49,111 nucleotides of DNA from Candidatus Segatella violae (GCA_002440225.1 DJSH01000085.1:1-49111), one strand, 5' to 3'. Numbered from the stretch's first letter, positions 1 through 8,953 are shown. Notes: a model not told the origin generated them from the letters alone. Numbers and translations are program-made.

Positions 1-2045
1 GAGATGTTGTCGCTAGCTCCCACACGGGTGAATATCTTATCCACCAAACCTACCCTAGCGCTCTCGGCTGGTACGAAGCAGCCCACCTGTGCCAACAACA
101 CGATGAGGGCGGTCTGACGAAGCAAAGCCGACTTACCAGCCATGTTAGGCCCCGTAATCATCATGATTTGCTGCTTCTCGGTGTCTAGGAAGACATCGTT
201 TGGCACGTATCGCTCGCCCAATGGCAACTGAGTCTCGATGACAGGATGGCGACCTTGCTTGATGTCGAGCACCTGCGATTCGTCGATGATAGGGCGCACG
301 TAGCGGTTCTCATCCGAAACCTTGGCGAATGATAGGAGGCAGTCCATGCGGGCGATGAGATTGGCGTTGATCTGTATCTGCGGGATGTATTCCTGCATGG
401 CGGCTATCAACTCGTTGAAGAGCTGCGCCTCCAAAATCAAAATCTTCTCATCGGCACCAAGGATTTTCTCCTCATATTCCTTTAGTTCCTGGGTGATGTA
501 TCGCTCTGCCTGTGCAAGCGTCTGCTTGCGAATCCAGTCTTCTGGCACCTTGTCCTTGAAGGTGTTACGAACCTCCAGGTAATAGCCGAACACGTTGTTG
601 TAGCCTACTTTCAGACTTGAGATGCCAGTCTTCTCTATCTCTCGCTCCTGTATCTTGAGCAGATAGTCCTTGCCATGGCGGCTGATGGAGCGCAAGTCGT
701 CGAGTTCGGCATTGTAGCCGTCGGCGATGACATCGCCCTTGTTGACGAGCTGCGGTGGGTCGGGCTGAATCTCCTTAGCGATGCGGTCTCTAAGGGTCTC
801 ACAGACGTTCAGTTGCTCGCCCACTCGCTTCAAGGCATCGTTCTTGGCATGCTGGCAAGCCACCTTGATAGGTTGGATAGCTTCGAGGGCGTTCTTCAAC
901 TGTACCACCTCACGAGGTGATACCCTGCCCACGGCTACCTTGGAGATGATACGCTCTAGGTCGCCGATGCGATGCAGTTGGTCGTCGAGGAGCTGGCGAA
1001 ACTCTGGTTCCTTGAAGAAATATTCCACGATGTCGAGGCGTTCGTTGATAGGGCGCACATCCTTTAAAGGGAACACGAGCCAACGGCGAAGCATTCTTCC
1101 GCCCATCGCCGTAACCGTACGGTCGACGACATTGAGGAGCGACGAACCATCTTCCTGCATCGGGGCAACAAGCTCCAGACTTCGGATAGTGAAGCGATCC
1201 ATGCGCACGAACTTATCCTCCTCGATGCGAGAGAGAGCAGTGATATGGTTGATTTGGGTATGTTGGGTTATCTCCAGGTACTGCATGATGGCACCGCTGG
1301 CGATGATACCATTCTTAAGATGCTCCACGCCGAATCCTTTCAGCGACTTGGTCTTGAAGTGTCCCAGGAGTTTTTGCATGGCGGTCTGCTCGGTGAAAAC
1401 CCAGTCATCGAGTTCGAAGGTACAGTATTTGGTACCGAAATATTTCTCGAAGTCATTCTTCTTGGCACGATCGTAGAGCACCTCCTTAGGCTGGAAGTTG
1501 CCCATCAGTTTCTCCACGTAGTCGTAGCTGCCCTCGCCCGTTAGGAATTCTCCCGTAGAGATGTCGAGGAAGCTTACGCCGCAGGCGGTCTTGCCGAAAT
1601 GGATGGCAGCCAGGAAGTTGTTCTCCTTGTAGTTCAAGACGTTATCGCCCATCGCCACGCCCGGAGTCACGAGTTCGGTGATGCCACGCTTCACCATCTT
1701 GTCCATCTGGCTGAGTCCCTTCTTGCCTTTTATCTCCGCACGTTTCTTCTTCGGGTCTTCCAATTGGTCGCATACTGCCACACGTTTGCCGGCTCTGATG
1801 AGCTTAGGCAGATAGGTGTCGAGAGCATGATGAGGGAATCCAGCCATCTCTGCCCCGCCAGCCGAACCGCCGTTGTTGCGTCGGGTCAGGGTGATGCCGA
1901 GAATCTTGGAAGCCTCTATGGCATCTTCGCAGTAAGTTTCGTAGAAGTCGCCACAGCGGAAAAGCAGCAATGCCTCGGGATGCTTCGATTTCATCTCGAA
2001 GAATTGTCGCATCATAGGCGTAAGACCTTTATTATCGTTTGCCAT
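1..2045 (-). CDS. mutS: DNA mismatch repair protein MutS (partial, C-terminus outside window)
   Basis: MutS recognises base mismatches and small loops and recruits MutL using ATP. Reading leftwards from the ATG at 2045, 681 codons are open to the window edge. The usual length is about 870 residues, so the rest of the ATPase domain lies outside. The mismatch-reading F-x-E motif is F34-Y35-E36 (in GDFYE), followed by the connector, lever and clamp regions. The Walker A motif GPNMAGKS is at about residues 632-639. The reading frame is uninterrupted. A possible -7 element (TATTTTTG on the minus strand, 2097-2090) lies about 45 bases upstream of the start. The gene is transcribed away from the phosphoesterase gene, with a structured spacer between them. 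Family identification is certain. Confidence 0.97.
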   Translation of the reverse strand, partial: MANDNKGLTPMMRQFFEMKSKHPEALLLFRCGDFYETYCEDAIEASKILGITLTRRNNGGSAGGAEMAGFPHHALDTYLPKLIRAGKRVAVCDQLEDPKKKRAEIKGKKGLSQMDKMVKRGITELVTPGVAMGDNVLNYKENNFLAAIHFGKTACGVSFLDISTGEFLTGEGSYDYVEKLMGNFQPKEVLYDRAKKNDFEKYFGTKYCTFELDDWVFTEQTAMQKLLGHFKTKSLKGFGVEHLKNGIIASGAIMQYLEITQHTQINHITALSRIEEDKFVRMDRFTIRSLELVAPMQEDGSSLLNVVDRTVTAMGGRMLRRWLVFPLKDVRPINERLDIVEYFFKEPEFRQLLDDQLHRIGDLERIISKVAVGRVSPREVVQLKNALEAIQPIKVACQHAKNDALKRVGEQLNVCETLRDRIAKEIQPDPPQLVNKGDVIADGYNAELDDLRSISRHGKDYLLKIQEREIEKTGISSLKVGYNNVFGYYLEVRNTFKDKVPEDWIRKQTLAQAERYITQELKEYEEKILGADEKILILEAQLFNELIAAMQEYIPQIQINANLIARMDCLLSFAKVSDENRYVRPIIDESQVLDIKQGRHPVIETQLPLGERYVPNDVFLDTEKQQIMMITGPNMAGKSALLRQTALIVLLAQVGCFVPAESARVGLVDKIFTRVGASDNI

Positions 2046-2172
2046 TATCAATTCAATATCTTTCGTTTTCCTTTATGTACTATGTTATGCAAAAATAATA
2101 AAAGTTTTCTTAATAAGTAACCTTTTAGTAAGAACTTTATTACTAATTAACTTATTACTAATTTCTTCTTGA

Positions 2173-2217
2173 CATAAATATTACCCAAAGGTAAGTTATC
2201 CTAGGGTAATATTTATG
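2173..2217. repeat. 14-bp perfect inverted repeat upstream of mutS
   Basis: The left arm (2173-2186, CATAAATATTACCC) and right arm (2204-2217) are exact reverse complements separated by 17 bases. A smaller nested pair, TTACC/GGTAA (2181-2185 and 2190-2194), shares the left arm, so two alternative hairpins are possible. No T-run follows, so a terminator is unlikely. An operator or cruciform is possible, but no binding protein is evident. Confidence 0.6.
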
Positions 2218-2516
2218 CGACCAATGACAAAACTATGTTAATTATCAGCAGAAAGTAGTGGGGATAACGCAAACTTTCTGTACTTTTGAGTTATTATAGT
2301 ATAATGCGTAACTGTCGAGCCTAACGAAACTGGCAGGGAGAGAGAAATGGAGGTTTGTGTTACCGCGGGTGACATCTTTGATACCTTCACCTTTAAGCAA
2401 GCAGCCAACAAATAATGCCCTATACATCGGTAAGCCCTTTCTGTAGCTACAAGAAGGGCTTGCTGCCTTTTAGATATTTTTAAACGATAATCTAAGGTTT
2501 TCCCATAATAAATGCG

Positions 2517-2524
2517 TAATTTTG
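2517..2524 (+). promoter_or_regulatory. Bacteroidetes -7 element for the phosphoesterase gene
   Basis: TAATTTTG fits the TAnnTTTG -7 consensus of Bacteroidetes primary-sigma promoters. It lies 24 bases before the ATG at 2549. The -33 side is weak: only a T-rich stretch near 2498. Because the TTG at 2522 lies inside this box, the longer reading frame starting there is unlikely to be used. Confidence 0.5.
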
Positions 2525-2548
2525 CACGATAATATCAATGCAAAAGGA

Positions 2549-4441
2549 ATGAAAAGGAAACAACTATATATCGGCGCTATATTGCTCGTTTGCTGCGTGC
2601 TCGTGGCAATCGGCATGACCTTGCGCGCCAACGAGGAAATCACTACCCTGCCCGCCATCGGACCGAAGATAGCGGCCAATATCCCTTACCATCCACAGAT
2701 GAAGGATTCCGTGCAGAAACCGAAGCCGATGGTGAAGAAGATGGACTTCAATATCAGCGGCACCTTACTGGATACCGATGGCAAGGGCGTGGCAGGCGTC
2801 ATCGTGAGCGATGGTTACAAATGTGTGAAGACCGATTCTCTGGGGCGATACAAGATGAAGCGAGACTCGTTGGCTCGGTTTATCTACTACTCCGTGCCTG
2901 CCTACTGCGAGGTGCCTACCCACAGCGAGACCGACCGAACGGCTTGTTTCTACCAGGCGGTTTCCAACGATAAGAAGAAATACGACTTTACTCTCACCCG
3001 ATTGCCTGGCGGCAAGGAGGTGAGCTATAAGATGATAGTCATCGGCGACCCACAGGTAACCAATGCCTTCAGCCCTTACTATGCTTCTCCCGATGACAAC
3101 CCAATCAAGAAGAGCGACGTGGAGCGATTCACCACACAGACGATGGTGGACATCAAGCAAACCATCGCCAGCCTAAAGAAGGGTACGCCTGTATATGGTC
3201 TCAGCATGGGCGACGATGTGCAATATTACGGCGGCTACAATGCCAAGTTGGAGCGACAGATACGAGAGGCTCTGGGCTCATCCGACATGCGCCTCTTCTC
3301 CGTCATCGGCAACCACGACCAAGACGGCAAGGCGCTCTACAAGCGCAAGTGGGAGGAGAGTTTCGGCCCTACCGACTATTCCTTCGACCGTGGCGACGAG
3401 CACTACGTGTGCATCAACAACTGTTTCTTCACCAAGGGAAAAGCGTACTATTCGCCTGGCGAACTCCACGAATCGCAAGTGAGATGGCTGAAGCAAGACC
3501 TCGCCCTCACCCCGAAGAACAAGAAGGTGATACTCTGCTATCATATCCCCTTCACATTCGGAAACGCCCCTTACAGGAATGCGAAACCTGTGGGCATTGA
3601 GAGCGAGAAGGGACATTTCACATCCTCTCGCCTCTCCCAGCTTTTGGCTCTTTTGCACCAGTTCGAAGGAGGCTACGAACTCTTCTGCGGTCACACCCAC
3701 TTTGCTTGCAACCACGAAATCAAGTATGAGAGCGAGGAGGTGATGGAACGTTGCCATGCAGCTGCTTGCGGCAACATCTGGCAGTCGAACATCAACATCT
3801 GCGGCACGCCAAACGGATATTACGTCTATAATTTCGTGGGCACCCGCCTCACCGATTGTTATTACAAGGGAACCTTCTGGGACAAGGCGAAGCAGATGAC
3901 CATCTTCCGTGCCCAGACCGACTTCAATGGCGAGAATTATGCCGAAGACTGGAACTTGTCGAAGGACAAGAACGTCTTGATAGCCAATGTCTTCAATGCC
4001 GACAGTCATTGGCGAGTGGTAGCAGTGGAGAATGGCAAGGAGTACCCGATGCGTCGCATCAGCAGCAAGGGGCAGGATGCCTTTGGCGCAGGTTATCACC
4101 ATAAGTATGCCGAGAGCGTGGCTTATTGGTTTGTGAGCAAGAAGAACGGCTATCTGCTCATGAACCACCTTTATTATTATACGCCGAAGAATCCGAAGGC
4201 AAGGATTACCATCAAGGCGCAAGACCCTTACGGACATACCTTTACGGCTTCGAGCGACGAGGCGGTAACCGAGCCTTTCTTCAACTATGCCCACTATTAC
4301 GAAAAAGAATATAAGCAGTATAAAAAGTTGAAGGATAGCCTGTTACGTGATTCCATCGCAAGCAAGCAAAAAGATTCTACGACTGCGAAAGCATCGGGCA
4401 AGACTGCCATTAAGTCTTCAGAAACTGTCCCAAAGAAATAG
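2549..4441 (+). CDS. Exported calcineurin-like metallophosphoesterase
   Basis: This is a 630-residue binuclear-metal phosphoesterase, probably held in the inner membrane and facing the periplasm by an N-terminal hydrophobic segment (about residues 7-24). The domain order is a carboxypeptidase-regulatory-like N-domain (about 68-155), the catalytic calcineurin fold (about 160-390) and a C-terminal MetallophosC-like domain. Metal-binding motifs are visible: GDPQ (about 166), GDD (about 221), GNHDQ (about 254), a CYHIPF histidine and CGHTHF. I chose the ATG at 2549, behind AAAAGGA, over the TTG nine codons earlier because that TTG lies inside the promoter box. The C-terminal tail is Lys/Ser-rich. 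The natural substrate cannot be read from the sequence. Confidence 0.88.
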   Translation: MKRKQLYIGAILLVCCVLVAIGMTLRANEEITTLPAIGPKIAANIPYHPQMKDSVQKPKPMVKKMDFNISGTLLDTDGKGVAGVIVSDGYKCVKTDSLGRYKMKRDSLARFIYYSVPAYCEVPTHSETDRTACFYQAVSNDKKKYDFTLTRLPGGKEVSYKMIVIGDPQVTNAFSPYYASPDDNPIKKSDVERFTTQTMVDIKQTIASLKKGTPVYGLSMGDDVQYYGGYNAKLERQIREALGSSDMRLFSVIGNHDQDGKALYKRKWEESFGPTDYSFDRGDEHYVCINNCFFTKGKAYYSPGELHESQVRWLKQDLALTPKNKKVILCYHIPFTFGNAPYRNAKPVGIESEKGHFTSSRLSQLLALLHQFEGGYELFCGHTHFACNHEIKYESEEVMERCHAAACGNIWQSNINICGTPNGYYVYNFVGTRLTDCYYKGTFWDKAKQMTIFRAQTDFNGENYAEDWNLSKDKNVLIANVFNADSHWRVVAVENGKEYPMRRISSKGQDAFGAGYHHKYAESVAYWFVSKKNGYLLMNHLYYYTPKNPKARITIKAQDPYGHTFTASSDEAVTEPFFNYAHYYEKEYKQYKKLKDSLLRDSIASKQKDSTTAKASGKTAIKSSETVPKK

Positions 4442-4805
4442 CTATTTGTCAACAGTGTCAACAGTTAACAGCTGATATTTTGATGGTCTCTCCTCTTTAT
4501 ACCTATTATATAATAATTAATGTATATATACTATTTCTATACACAGAGGGGGTAAGTATGCAAAAACGAACTGTTAACTGTTGACTCTGTTAACTCTCTC
4601 CATTTTATACCCCCTATACATCCCGATGCAGATAGTGCTGTATCCCGACATAAATAAAAATACGTCCCGATGCAGATAGCACTACATCGGGACGTAAAAA
4701 TATAGCTTTCCTAACAACAACTCATAGAGTTATGGGTGATAAAACTATGAGTTAGTTTTGTTAACATTTCGAGCTTGCTTCTTTAACACATAATTGCTTG
4801 CACAT
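4442..4805. other. Convergent spacer rich in inverted repeats
   Basis: These 364 bases between the ends of the phosphoesterase and cysS genes contain no supported gene. Perfect 15-base inverted arms lie at 4457-4471 (GTCAACAGTTAACAG) and 4571-4585, 99 bases apart, around an AT-rich core. An 8-base inverted pair (AGGGGGTA/TACCCCCT) overlaps this region. Downstream lies a duplicated hairpin module (4621-4696). Confidence 0.6.
4661..4696. terminator. 12-bp-stem hairpin between convergent genes, probable bidirectional terminator
   Basis: The arms TACGTCCCGATG (4661-4672) and its exact complement (4685-4696) enclose a 12-base loop. A-rich sequence lies on both sides. A second, imperfect copy of the left half (4621-4650, TCCCGATGCAGATAG...) precedes it. 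The position between two converging genes fits a shared terminator, although the T-tract is weak. Confidence 0.55.
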
Positions 4806-6296
4806 TTACTTGTTCAGTTTCCAGGTAACACCATCCTTGGTGTCCTTTACCTCGAATCCTGCCTCGGCGAGAGCATCGCGAATCTGGTCGCTGGTAGCCC
4901 AGTCTTTGGCTGCCTTTGCCTTGGCGCGCAGGTCGAGCACCATATCCACTACCTTGCCGTAAGCCTCCTCACGGGCATCGTTGTTGGCACCCTTCTCGCT
5001 CTTCAAACCGAGGAGATCGAAGGTGAAGAGATGCATTGTGTCTGAGAGCTCCTTCAAGTCATCGGCAGAGATGTTTGCCTTGTGGTCGAGGGCTGTGTTG
5101 ATGATGTGGCAAGCCTCGAAGAGGTAGCTGATGACGAGCTGAGTCTGGAAGTCGTCGTTCATCGCATCATAGCAGCGCTGGCGCAACTCGCTCACGAACT
5201 TCTTCACCTGCTCATCGCTCTGCTTAGCCACAGGCACACGCTCCAAGTCGTTGATACCGTTCATCAAACGCTCCAATCCCTTCTGGCTCGCCTTCAACGC
5301 ATCGTTGGAGAAATCCACGGTGCTGCGGTAGTGGGCGGAGAGGATGAAGAAGCGGATGGTCATAGGCGAGTAAGCCTGCTCTAGGCTCTTGTGATCGCCT
5401 GTGAAGAACTGCTCCAAGGTGATGAAGTTGCCGAGGCTCTTGCCCATCTTCTGACCGTTGATGGTAATCATGTTGTTGTGCATCCAGTAGTGAACCATCT
5501 GGTCGCCCTGTGAAGCCACTGCCTGTGCTATCTCGCACTCGTGGTGAGGGAAAATCAAGTCCATGCCACCACCGTGGATGTCGAAGTGGTTGCCCAAGTA
5601 CTTGCGTCCCATGGCCGTACACTCGCAGTGCCATCCTGGGAAACCATCGCTCCAAGGACTAGGCCAGCGCATGATGTGCTCAGGCGAAGCCTTCTTCCAG
5701 AGGGCGAAGTCTGCCTGGTTTTTCTTCTCGCCGATACCAGCGAGCTCACGGCTCTCGTTGATGACGTTCTCCAGGTTACGACCAGAGAGGATGCCATACT
5801 TGTGGTCCTTGTTATATTTCTCGATGTCGAAGTAGATGGAGCCGTTGCTCTCGTAGGCATAGCCATTGTCGAGGATTTCCTGCACCAGCTTCTCCTGCTC
5901 GATGATGTGACCAGTGGCGTGAGGCTCGATGCTAGGAGGCAACACGTTGAGGGCTTCCATAGCCTGGTGGTAGCGGTTGGTGTAGTATTGCGCAATCTCC
6001 ATTGGCTCCAACTGCTCCAGGCGAGCCTTCTTCTCTATCTTGTCGTCGCCCTCATCGGCATCGTGCTCCAAGTGGCCCACGTCGGTGATGTTTCTTACAT
6101 AGCGAACTTTGTATCCCAAGTGCTTGAGATAACGGAAGAGTATATCGAAGGTGATGGCAGGGCGCGCATGACCTAGATGCGGGTCGCCATACACGGTAGG
6201 GCCACAAACATACATGCCCACGTTAGGTGCGTGGAGCGGAGTGAATCTCTCTTTCGTACGCGTGAGAGTGTTGTAGATCAATAATTTCTGTTCCAT
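4806..6296 (-). CDS. cysS: Cysteinyl-tRNA synthetase
   Basis: CysRS charges tRNA-Cys with cysteine in the cytoplasm and is a class I synthetase. The 496-residue product has the HIGH-type signature HLGH at residues 40-43 and the KMSKS-type loop KMGKS at 283-287. The zinc/cysteine-binding residues typical of the family are present: C31, C224 and the HHEC cluster at 251-254. Length is normal. A -7 box (TAACTTTG on the minus strand, 6345-6338) lies about 45 bases upstream of the ATG at 6296. The gene is monocistronic here, with no close partner on its strand. Confidence 0.97.
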   Translation of the reverse strand: MEQKLLIYNTLTRTKERFTPLHAPNVGMYVCGPTVYGDPHLGHARPAITFDILFRYLKHLGYKVRYVRNITDVGHLEHDADEGDDKIEKKARLEQLEPMEIAQYYTNRYHQAMEALNVLPPSIEPHATGHIIEQEKLVQEILDNGYAYESNGSIYFDIEKYNKDHKYGILSGRNLENVINESRELAGIGEKKNQADFALWKKASPEHIMRWPSPWSDGFPGWHCECTAMGRKYLGNHFDIHGGGMDLIFPHHECEIAQAVASQGDQMVHYWMHNNMITINGQKMGKSLGNFITLEQFFTGDHKSLEQAYSPMTIRFFILSAHYRSTVDFSNDALKASQKGLERLMNGINDLERVPVAKQSDEQVKKFVSELRQRCYDAMNDDFQTQLVISYLFEACHIINTALDHKANISADDLKELSDTMHLFTFDLLGLKSEKGANNDAREEAYGKVVDMVLDLRAKAKAAKDWATSDQIRDALAEAGFEVKDTKDGVTWKLNK

Positions 6297-6337
6297 CTTG
6301 TATGAACCTTTCTTTTTATGATTTTATAATTTGCGTG

Positions 6338-6345
6338 CAAAGTTA
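6338..6345 (-). promoter_or_regulatory. -7 promoter element of cysS
   Basis: Read on the minus strand this is TAACTTTG, a match to the TAnnTTTG consensus. No clear TTTG -33 element is visible at the expected distance. Confidence 0.5.
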
Positions 6346-6386
6346 ATGCTTTTTTCCGAGTTATCGGGCTAAATGCTAACAAAAAG

Positions 6387-6418
6387 TTTGGAGAATCGGG
6401 AAAAATACCTTAACTTTG
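6387..6418 (+). promoter_or_regulatory. Complete TTTG-N20-TAACTTTG promoter before the ATPase pseudogene
   Basis: TTTG (6387-6390), a 20-base spacer and TAACTTTG (6411-6418) give a near-ideal Bacteroidetes promoter. The promoter remains intact although the gene it drives is broken, suggesting recent inactivation. Confidence 0.65.
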
Positions 6419-6444
6419 CCATCGTAATAAAAAAAGAATAGCTT

Positions 6445-7315
6445 ATGAAAGGTAGAAGATACCCTCTCGGCCTACAGACGTTTGAGAGAATTATCAAGGG
6501 AAACTATGTGTATGTGGATAAGACGGAACTTATCTACAATTTAACTCATGAGAGTACCTATTGTTTTCTGAGTCGTCCTCGACGATTCGGAAAATCTCTT
6601 CTTGTCACAACCCTTCAGGCTTACTTCCAAGGAAAGAAGGAACTGTTCAAAGGTTTGGCGATTGATAGCTTGGAGACCGAATGGACAGCTTATCCAGTTC
6701 TCCATTTTGACATCAGCAAAGGCAAGTATTATAGTCTTGCAAACTTGATGTCAACGCTCAATGTGGTGATTTCTCCCTACGAGCGTCTTTATGGTTTATA
6801 TGGCAGACTCTTACAAGCTTGCCTTCCCTAACGAGGAGGTTCGCAAAGGCTTCTCCAACAGTCTTTTCCGTTATTATGCGCCGGACGGGATGGATGACCG
6901 TGATGTCATCAACAAAGCTTGGATAGATAACTTCATCCTGAGCACCGATGACCACATGGAAGCGTTTCTCCCCTATCTCCAGACCTTCTACAAGAAGTTC
7001 CCATACACATTGGTCAACAACAACGAGCGCCACTATCAAGCAGTGCTCTATACCATATTATTAATCCTCGGATGCGATGTAACCCCAGAGGTACCTACAT
7101 CCGACGGCAGAATCGATATGGTGCTGAAAACGAAGCGTAGCATCTATGTGTTGGAACTCAAGTACAAGAAGGATGCTGAGACAGCGATGGAGCAAATCGA
7201 CCATAAAGATTATGCTGCCGCCTTTGCCGACGACAAGCGAAAGAAATACAAGGTTGGCATCAACTTCTCGGAAGATCGAAGAAGTATCGACGACTGGAAA
7301 GTGGAAGCACTTTGA
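6445..7315 (+). pseudogene. AAA-ATPase-like / PD-(D/E)XK (PDDEXK_9) protein, internal deletion and frameshift
   Basis: Intact family members are about 500-530 residues, with an N-terminal AAA-ATPase-like domain and a C-terminal PD-(D/E)XK nuclease-like domain. Here frame 1 (from the ATG at 6445) keeps the N-terminus and Walker A region (RPRRFGKS), then runs into a short out-of-frame tail ending at 6831. The C-terminal half continues in another frame (about 6800 to 7315) and keeps the nuclease-like signature GRIDMVL...LELKYK. Roughly 200 residues, including Walker B, are missing at a junction near 6785-6805. Short TATGG/TATATGG repeats at the join suggest a slippage deletion. The cellular role of the family is poorly defined. 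The promoter upstream is intact. Confidence 0.8.
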
Positions 7316-7646
7316 TGATAGTAAGATTTTTATAATTAGCGTGGATTACCGCTATCAGAGCAAGGGCAACACGATGAATGTATATTTGGCGAAAGAGCAG
7401 CACGTATTGGATGTTACCCTAAGTAAGTCTTTCCTAAAGGATGCGTTTACATTGGAGGTAAAAGGCAATGACTTGTTCTATAAGAACATAGATGCCAACC
7501 TGCTCTATAACCAAAAGATGGAACTCTTGCAGGTGGCGAAGCGAGGAACGAGGGACGTCACCCTCACCCTTCGCTACAAGTTTAATACCACTCGCAGCAA
7601 GTATAAGGGAACGGGAGCGGGTAATGCCGAGATGAACCGTCTGTAA
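7316..7646 (+). pseudogene. C-terminal remnant of an outer-membrane beta-barrel (OMP_b-brl_3/TonB-receptor-like) protein
   Basis: Directly after the stop of the ATPase remnant, about 110 codons in a third frame encode alternating amphipathic strands. They end in RSKYKGTGAGNAEMNRL, the characteristic end of the OMP_b-brl_3 family of TonB-dependent-receptor-like barrels. There is no start codon, signal peptide or plug domain, so only the last strands of a protein that is normally about 700-900 residues survive. The remnant was probably joined to the ATPase pseudogene by deletion. A further frame without a start (7647-7773) may be another fragment; I could not identify it. Confidence 0.72.
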
Positions 7647-7852
7647 ATCTCTATTCAGCAGAAAGTACTTATTAAAAACTTCCATTATATCAATGAGACA
7701 GGAGGAGTTCCCTATGTTTCTATAATCTTTAGTGATGGCTCGTTTATAATTGAACTTTTTAGAAAGTTATTTTGAACGAAAACGAAAGGTAGGTTTCTAG
7801 AATTTTTTGTACCTTTGCTGCATCATTGCAACACATCTTAAAAACAAGAAAT
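7647..7852 (+). other. Spacer with unidentified degenerate frame and -7 promoter box
   Basis: An open frame without a start codon (7647-7773) encodes a protein-like stretch including NETGGVPYVSIIFSDGS. It may be the tail of a lost gene, but I do not recognise it. A -7 box, TACCTTTG (7810-7817), precedes the aldo/keto reductase start by about 35 bases. Confidence 0.4.
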
Positions 7853-8908
7853 ATGGAATATAGAGTTTTAGGAAAGTCTGGCTTGAAAGTTTCAGCCTTG
7901 ACATTAGGTACTATGACATTTGGTGGTAAAAACAAATTTGCCGAAGTAGGCACATGTGGAGTTAAAGAGGCTAGCGAAATAATTAGTTATGCCCTCGACA
8001 AGGGAGTAAATCTTATCGATACAGCCAACATCTACTCTGATGGTGTATCGGAAGAAATCATAGGTGAGATATTCAATGGAAAACGCCCTCACGACGTATT
8101 GATTTCCACCAAGGCTCGCATGCCAGTTTCCGATGGAGTAAACGACGAGGGATTCTCCCGTTACCATCTTATTCGTGAATGTGAAAAAAGTTTGAAGCGT
8201 CTTCGCACCGACCATATTGACATTTACTATTTGCACCAATGGGATGGCACTACTCCCGTCGATGAAATGGTGGAAGCACTGGACACTCTCATCAAACAAG
8301 GAAAAGTACGCTATGTGGGCTGTTCTAATTTTGCAGGTTGGCAAATCATGAAAAGCTTGATGGCTGCCGACAAACATAATTGCCAACGATTCGTAACACA
8401 GCAGATTCATTATACGCTCGAAGCACGTGAGGCTGAATATGAACTGCTCCCAATCGGTGTGGATCAAGGATTAGGAGCGCTCATCTGGAGCCCATTAGCA
8501 GGCGGTTTACTTTCAGGAAAGTATTCTCGCGAATCACAAACACTTGAGGATGGACGATTTGCCAAAGGATGGAACGAACCTCCAATACATGACTTCGAAC
8601 GTCTTTGGAATATTGTGGACGTATTGAAAGACATTGCTGCAAGTAAGGGAATTTCTGTGGCCCAGGTATCGTTGGCTTGGACTCTGTCACGCCCTGGAGT
8701 TACTTCTCTTGTCGTAGGAGCCCGCAAATTGTCACAATTGCAAGACAATTTGCAATCTGTAGATGTGGTATTAACCGACGAGGAGAAGCTACGCTTGAAC
8801 CAAGTGAGTCAAATGCCTTTATTATATCCTTATTGGCACCAGTCTCGCTTTATCAGAAACAGAATGAGTGAGGCTGACCAAGTATTACTGCAAGGAAGAG
8901 GTGAATAA
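7853..8908 (+). CDS. Aldo/keto reductase
   Basis: This is a 351-residue NADPH-dependent aldehyde/ketone reductase, predicted to be cytoplasmic. The catalytic tetrad of the AKR superfamily is visible: Asp in LIDTAN, Tyr in IYSDG, Lys in ISTKAR and His in YLHQWD. The C-terminal cofactor-binding segment contains VVGARKLSQL. I chose the ATG at 7853 over the TTG at 7826 because homologues begin with a MEYRxLGKSGLKVS-like sequence and the TTG lies close to the promoter. It is followed 45 bases later by the exported DUF362-GH39 gene and then an AraC regulator on the same strand. Sugar or aldehyde metabolism is therefore an inference from context; the substrate is unknown. Confidence 0.93.
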   Translation: MEYRVLGKSGLKVSALTLGTMTFGGKNKFAEVGTCGVKEASEIISYALDKGVNLIDTANIYSDGVSEEIIGEIFNGKRPHDVLISTKARMPVSDGVNDEGFSRYHLIRECEKSLKRLRTDHIDIYYLHQWDGTTPVDEMVEALDTLIKQGKVRYVGCSNFAGWQIMKSLMAADKHNCQRFVTQQIHYTLEAREAEYELLPIGVDQGLGALIWSPLAGGLLSGKYSRESQTLEDGRFAKGWNEPPIHDFERLWNIVDVLKDIAASKGISVAQVSLAWTLSRPGVTSLVVGARKLSQLQDNLQSVDVVLTDEEKLRLNQVSQMPLLYPYWHQSRFIRNRMSEADQVLLQGRGE

Positions 8909-8953
8909 AACTGTAGTATTATCAATGATTCCAAAACACTAACTCATAAACGT

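Larger units (their letters stand above)
2046..2548. other. Intergenic spacer with promoters and several inverted/direct repeats
   Basis: This 503-base divergent spacer holds no convincing gene. It has a minus-strand -7 box (2097-2090, TATTTTTG) for mutS and a plus-strand -7 box (2517-2524, TAATTTTG) for the phosphoesterase. A 12-base direct repeat (TTATTACTAATT) occurs at 2137-2148 and 2152-2163. Perfect 14-base inverted arms lie at 2173-2186 and 2204-2217. An 8-base inverted pair (CAGAAAGT/ACTTTCTG) is at 2249-2256 and 2273-2280. An 8-bp hairpin stem is at 2432-2439/2454-2461. A 60-codon minus-strand frame (2427-2245) is open, but I cannot support it as a gene. Confidence 0.6.

Noticed and set aside
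2522..2548. TTG start of the phosphoesterase nine codons upstream
   Set aside because: The TTG is part of the -7 promoter box TAATTTTG, and the ATG at 2549 follows a purine-rich site and begins the hydrophobic export segment.
3278..4294. 338-codon open frame antisense to the phosphoesterase
   Set aside because: The sense strand shows a complete metallophosphoesterase with all metal motifs; the antisense frame shows none.
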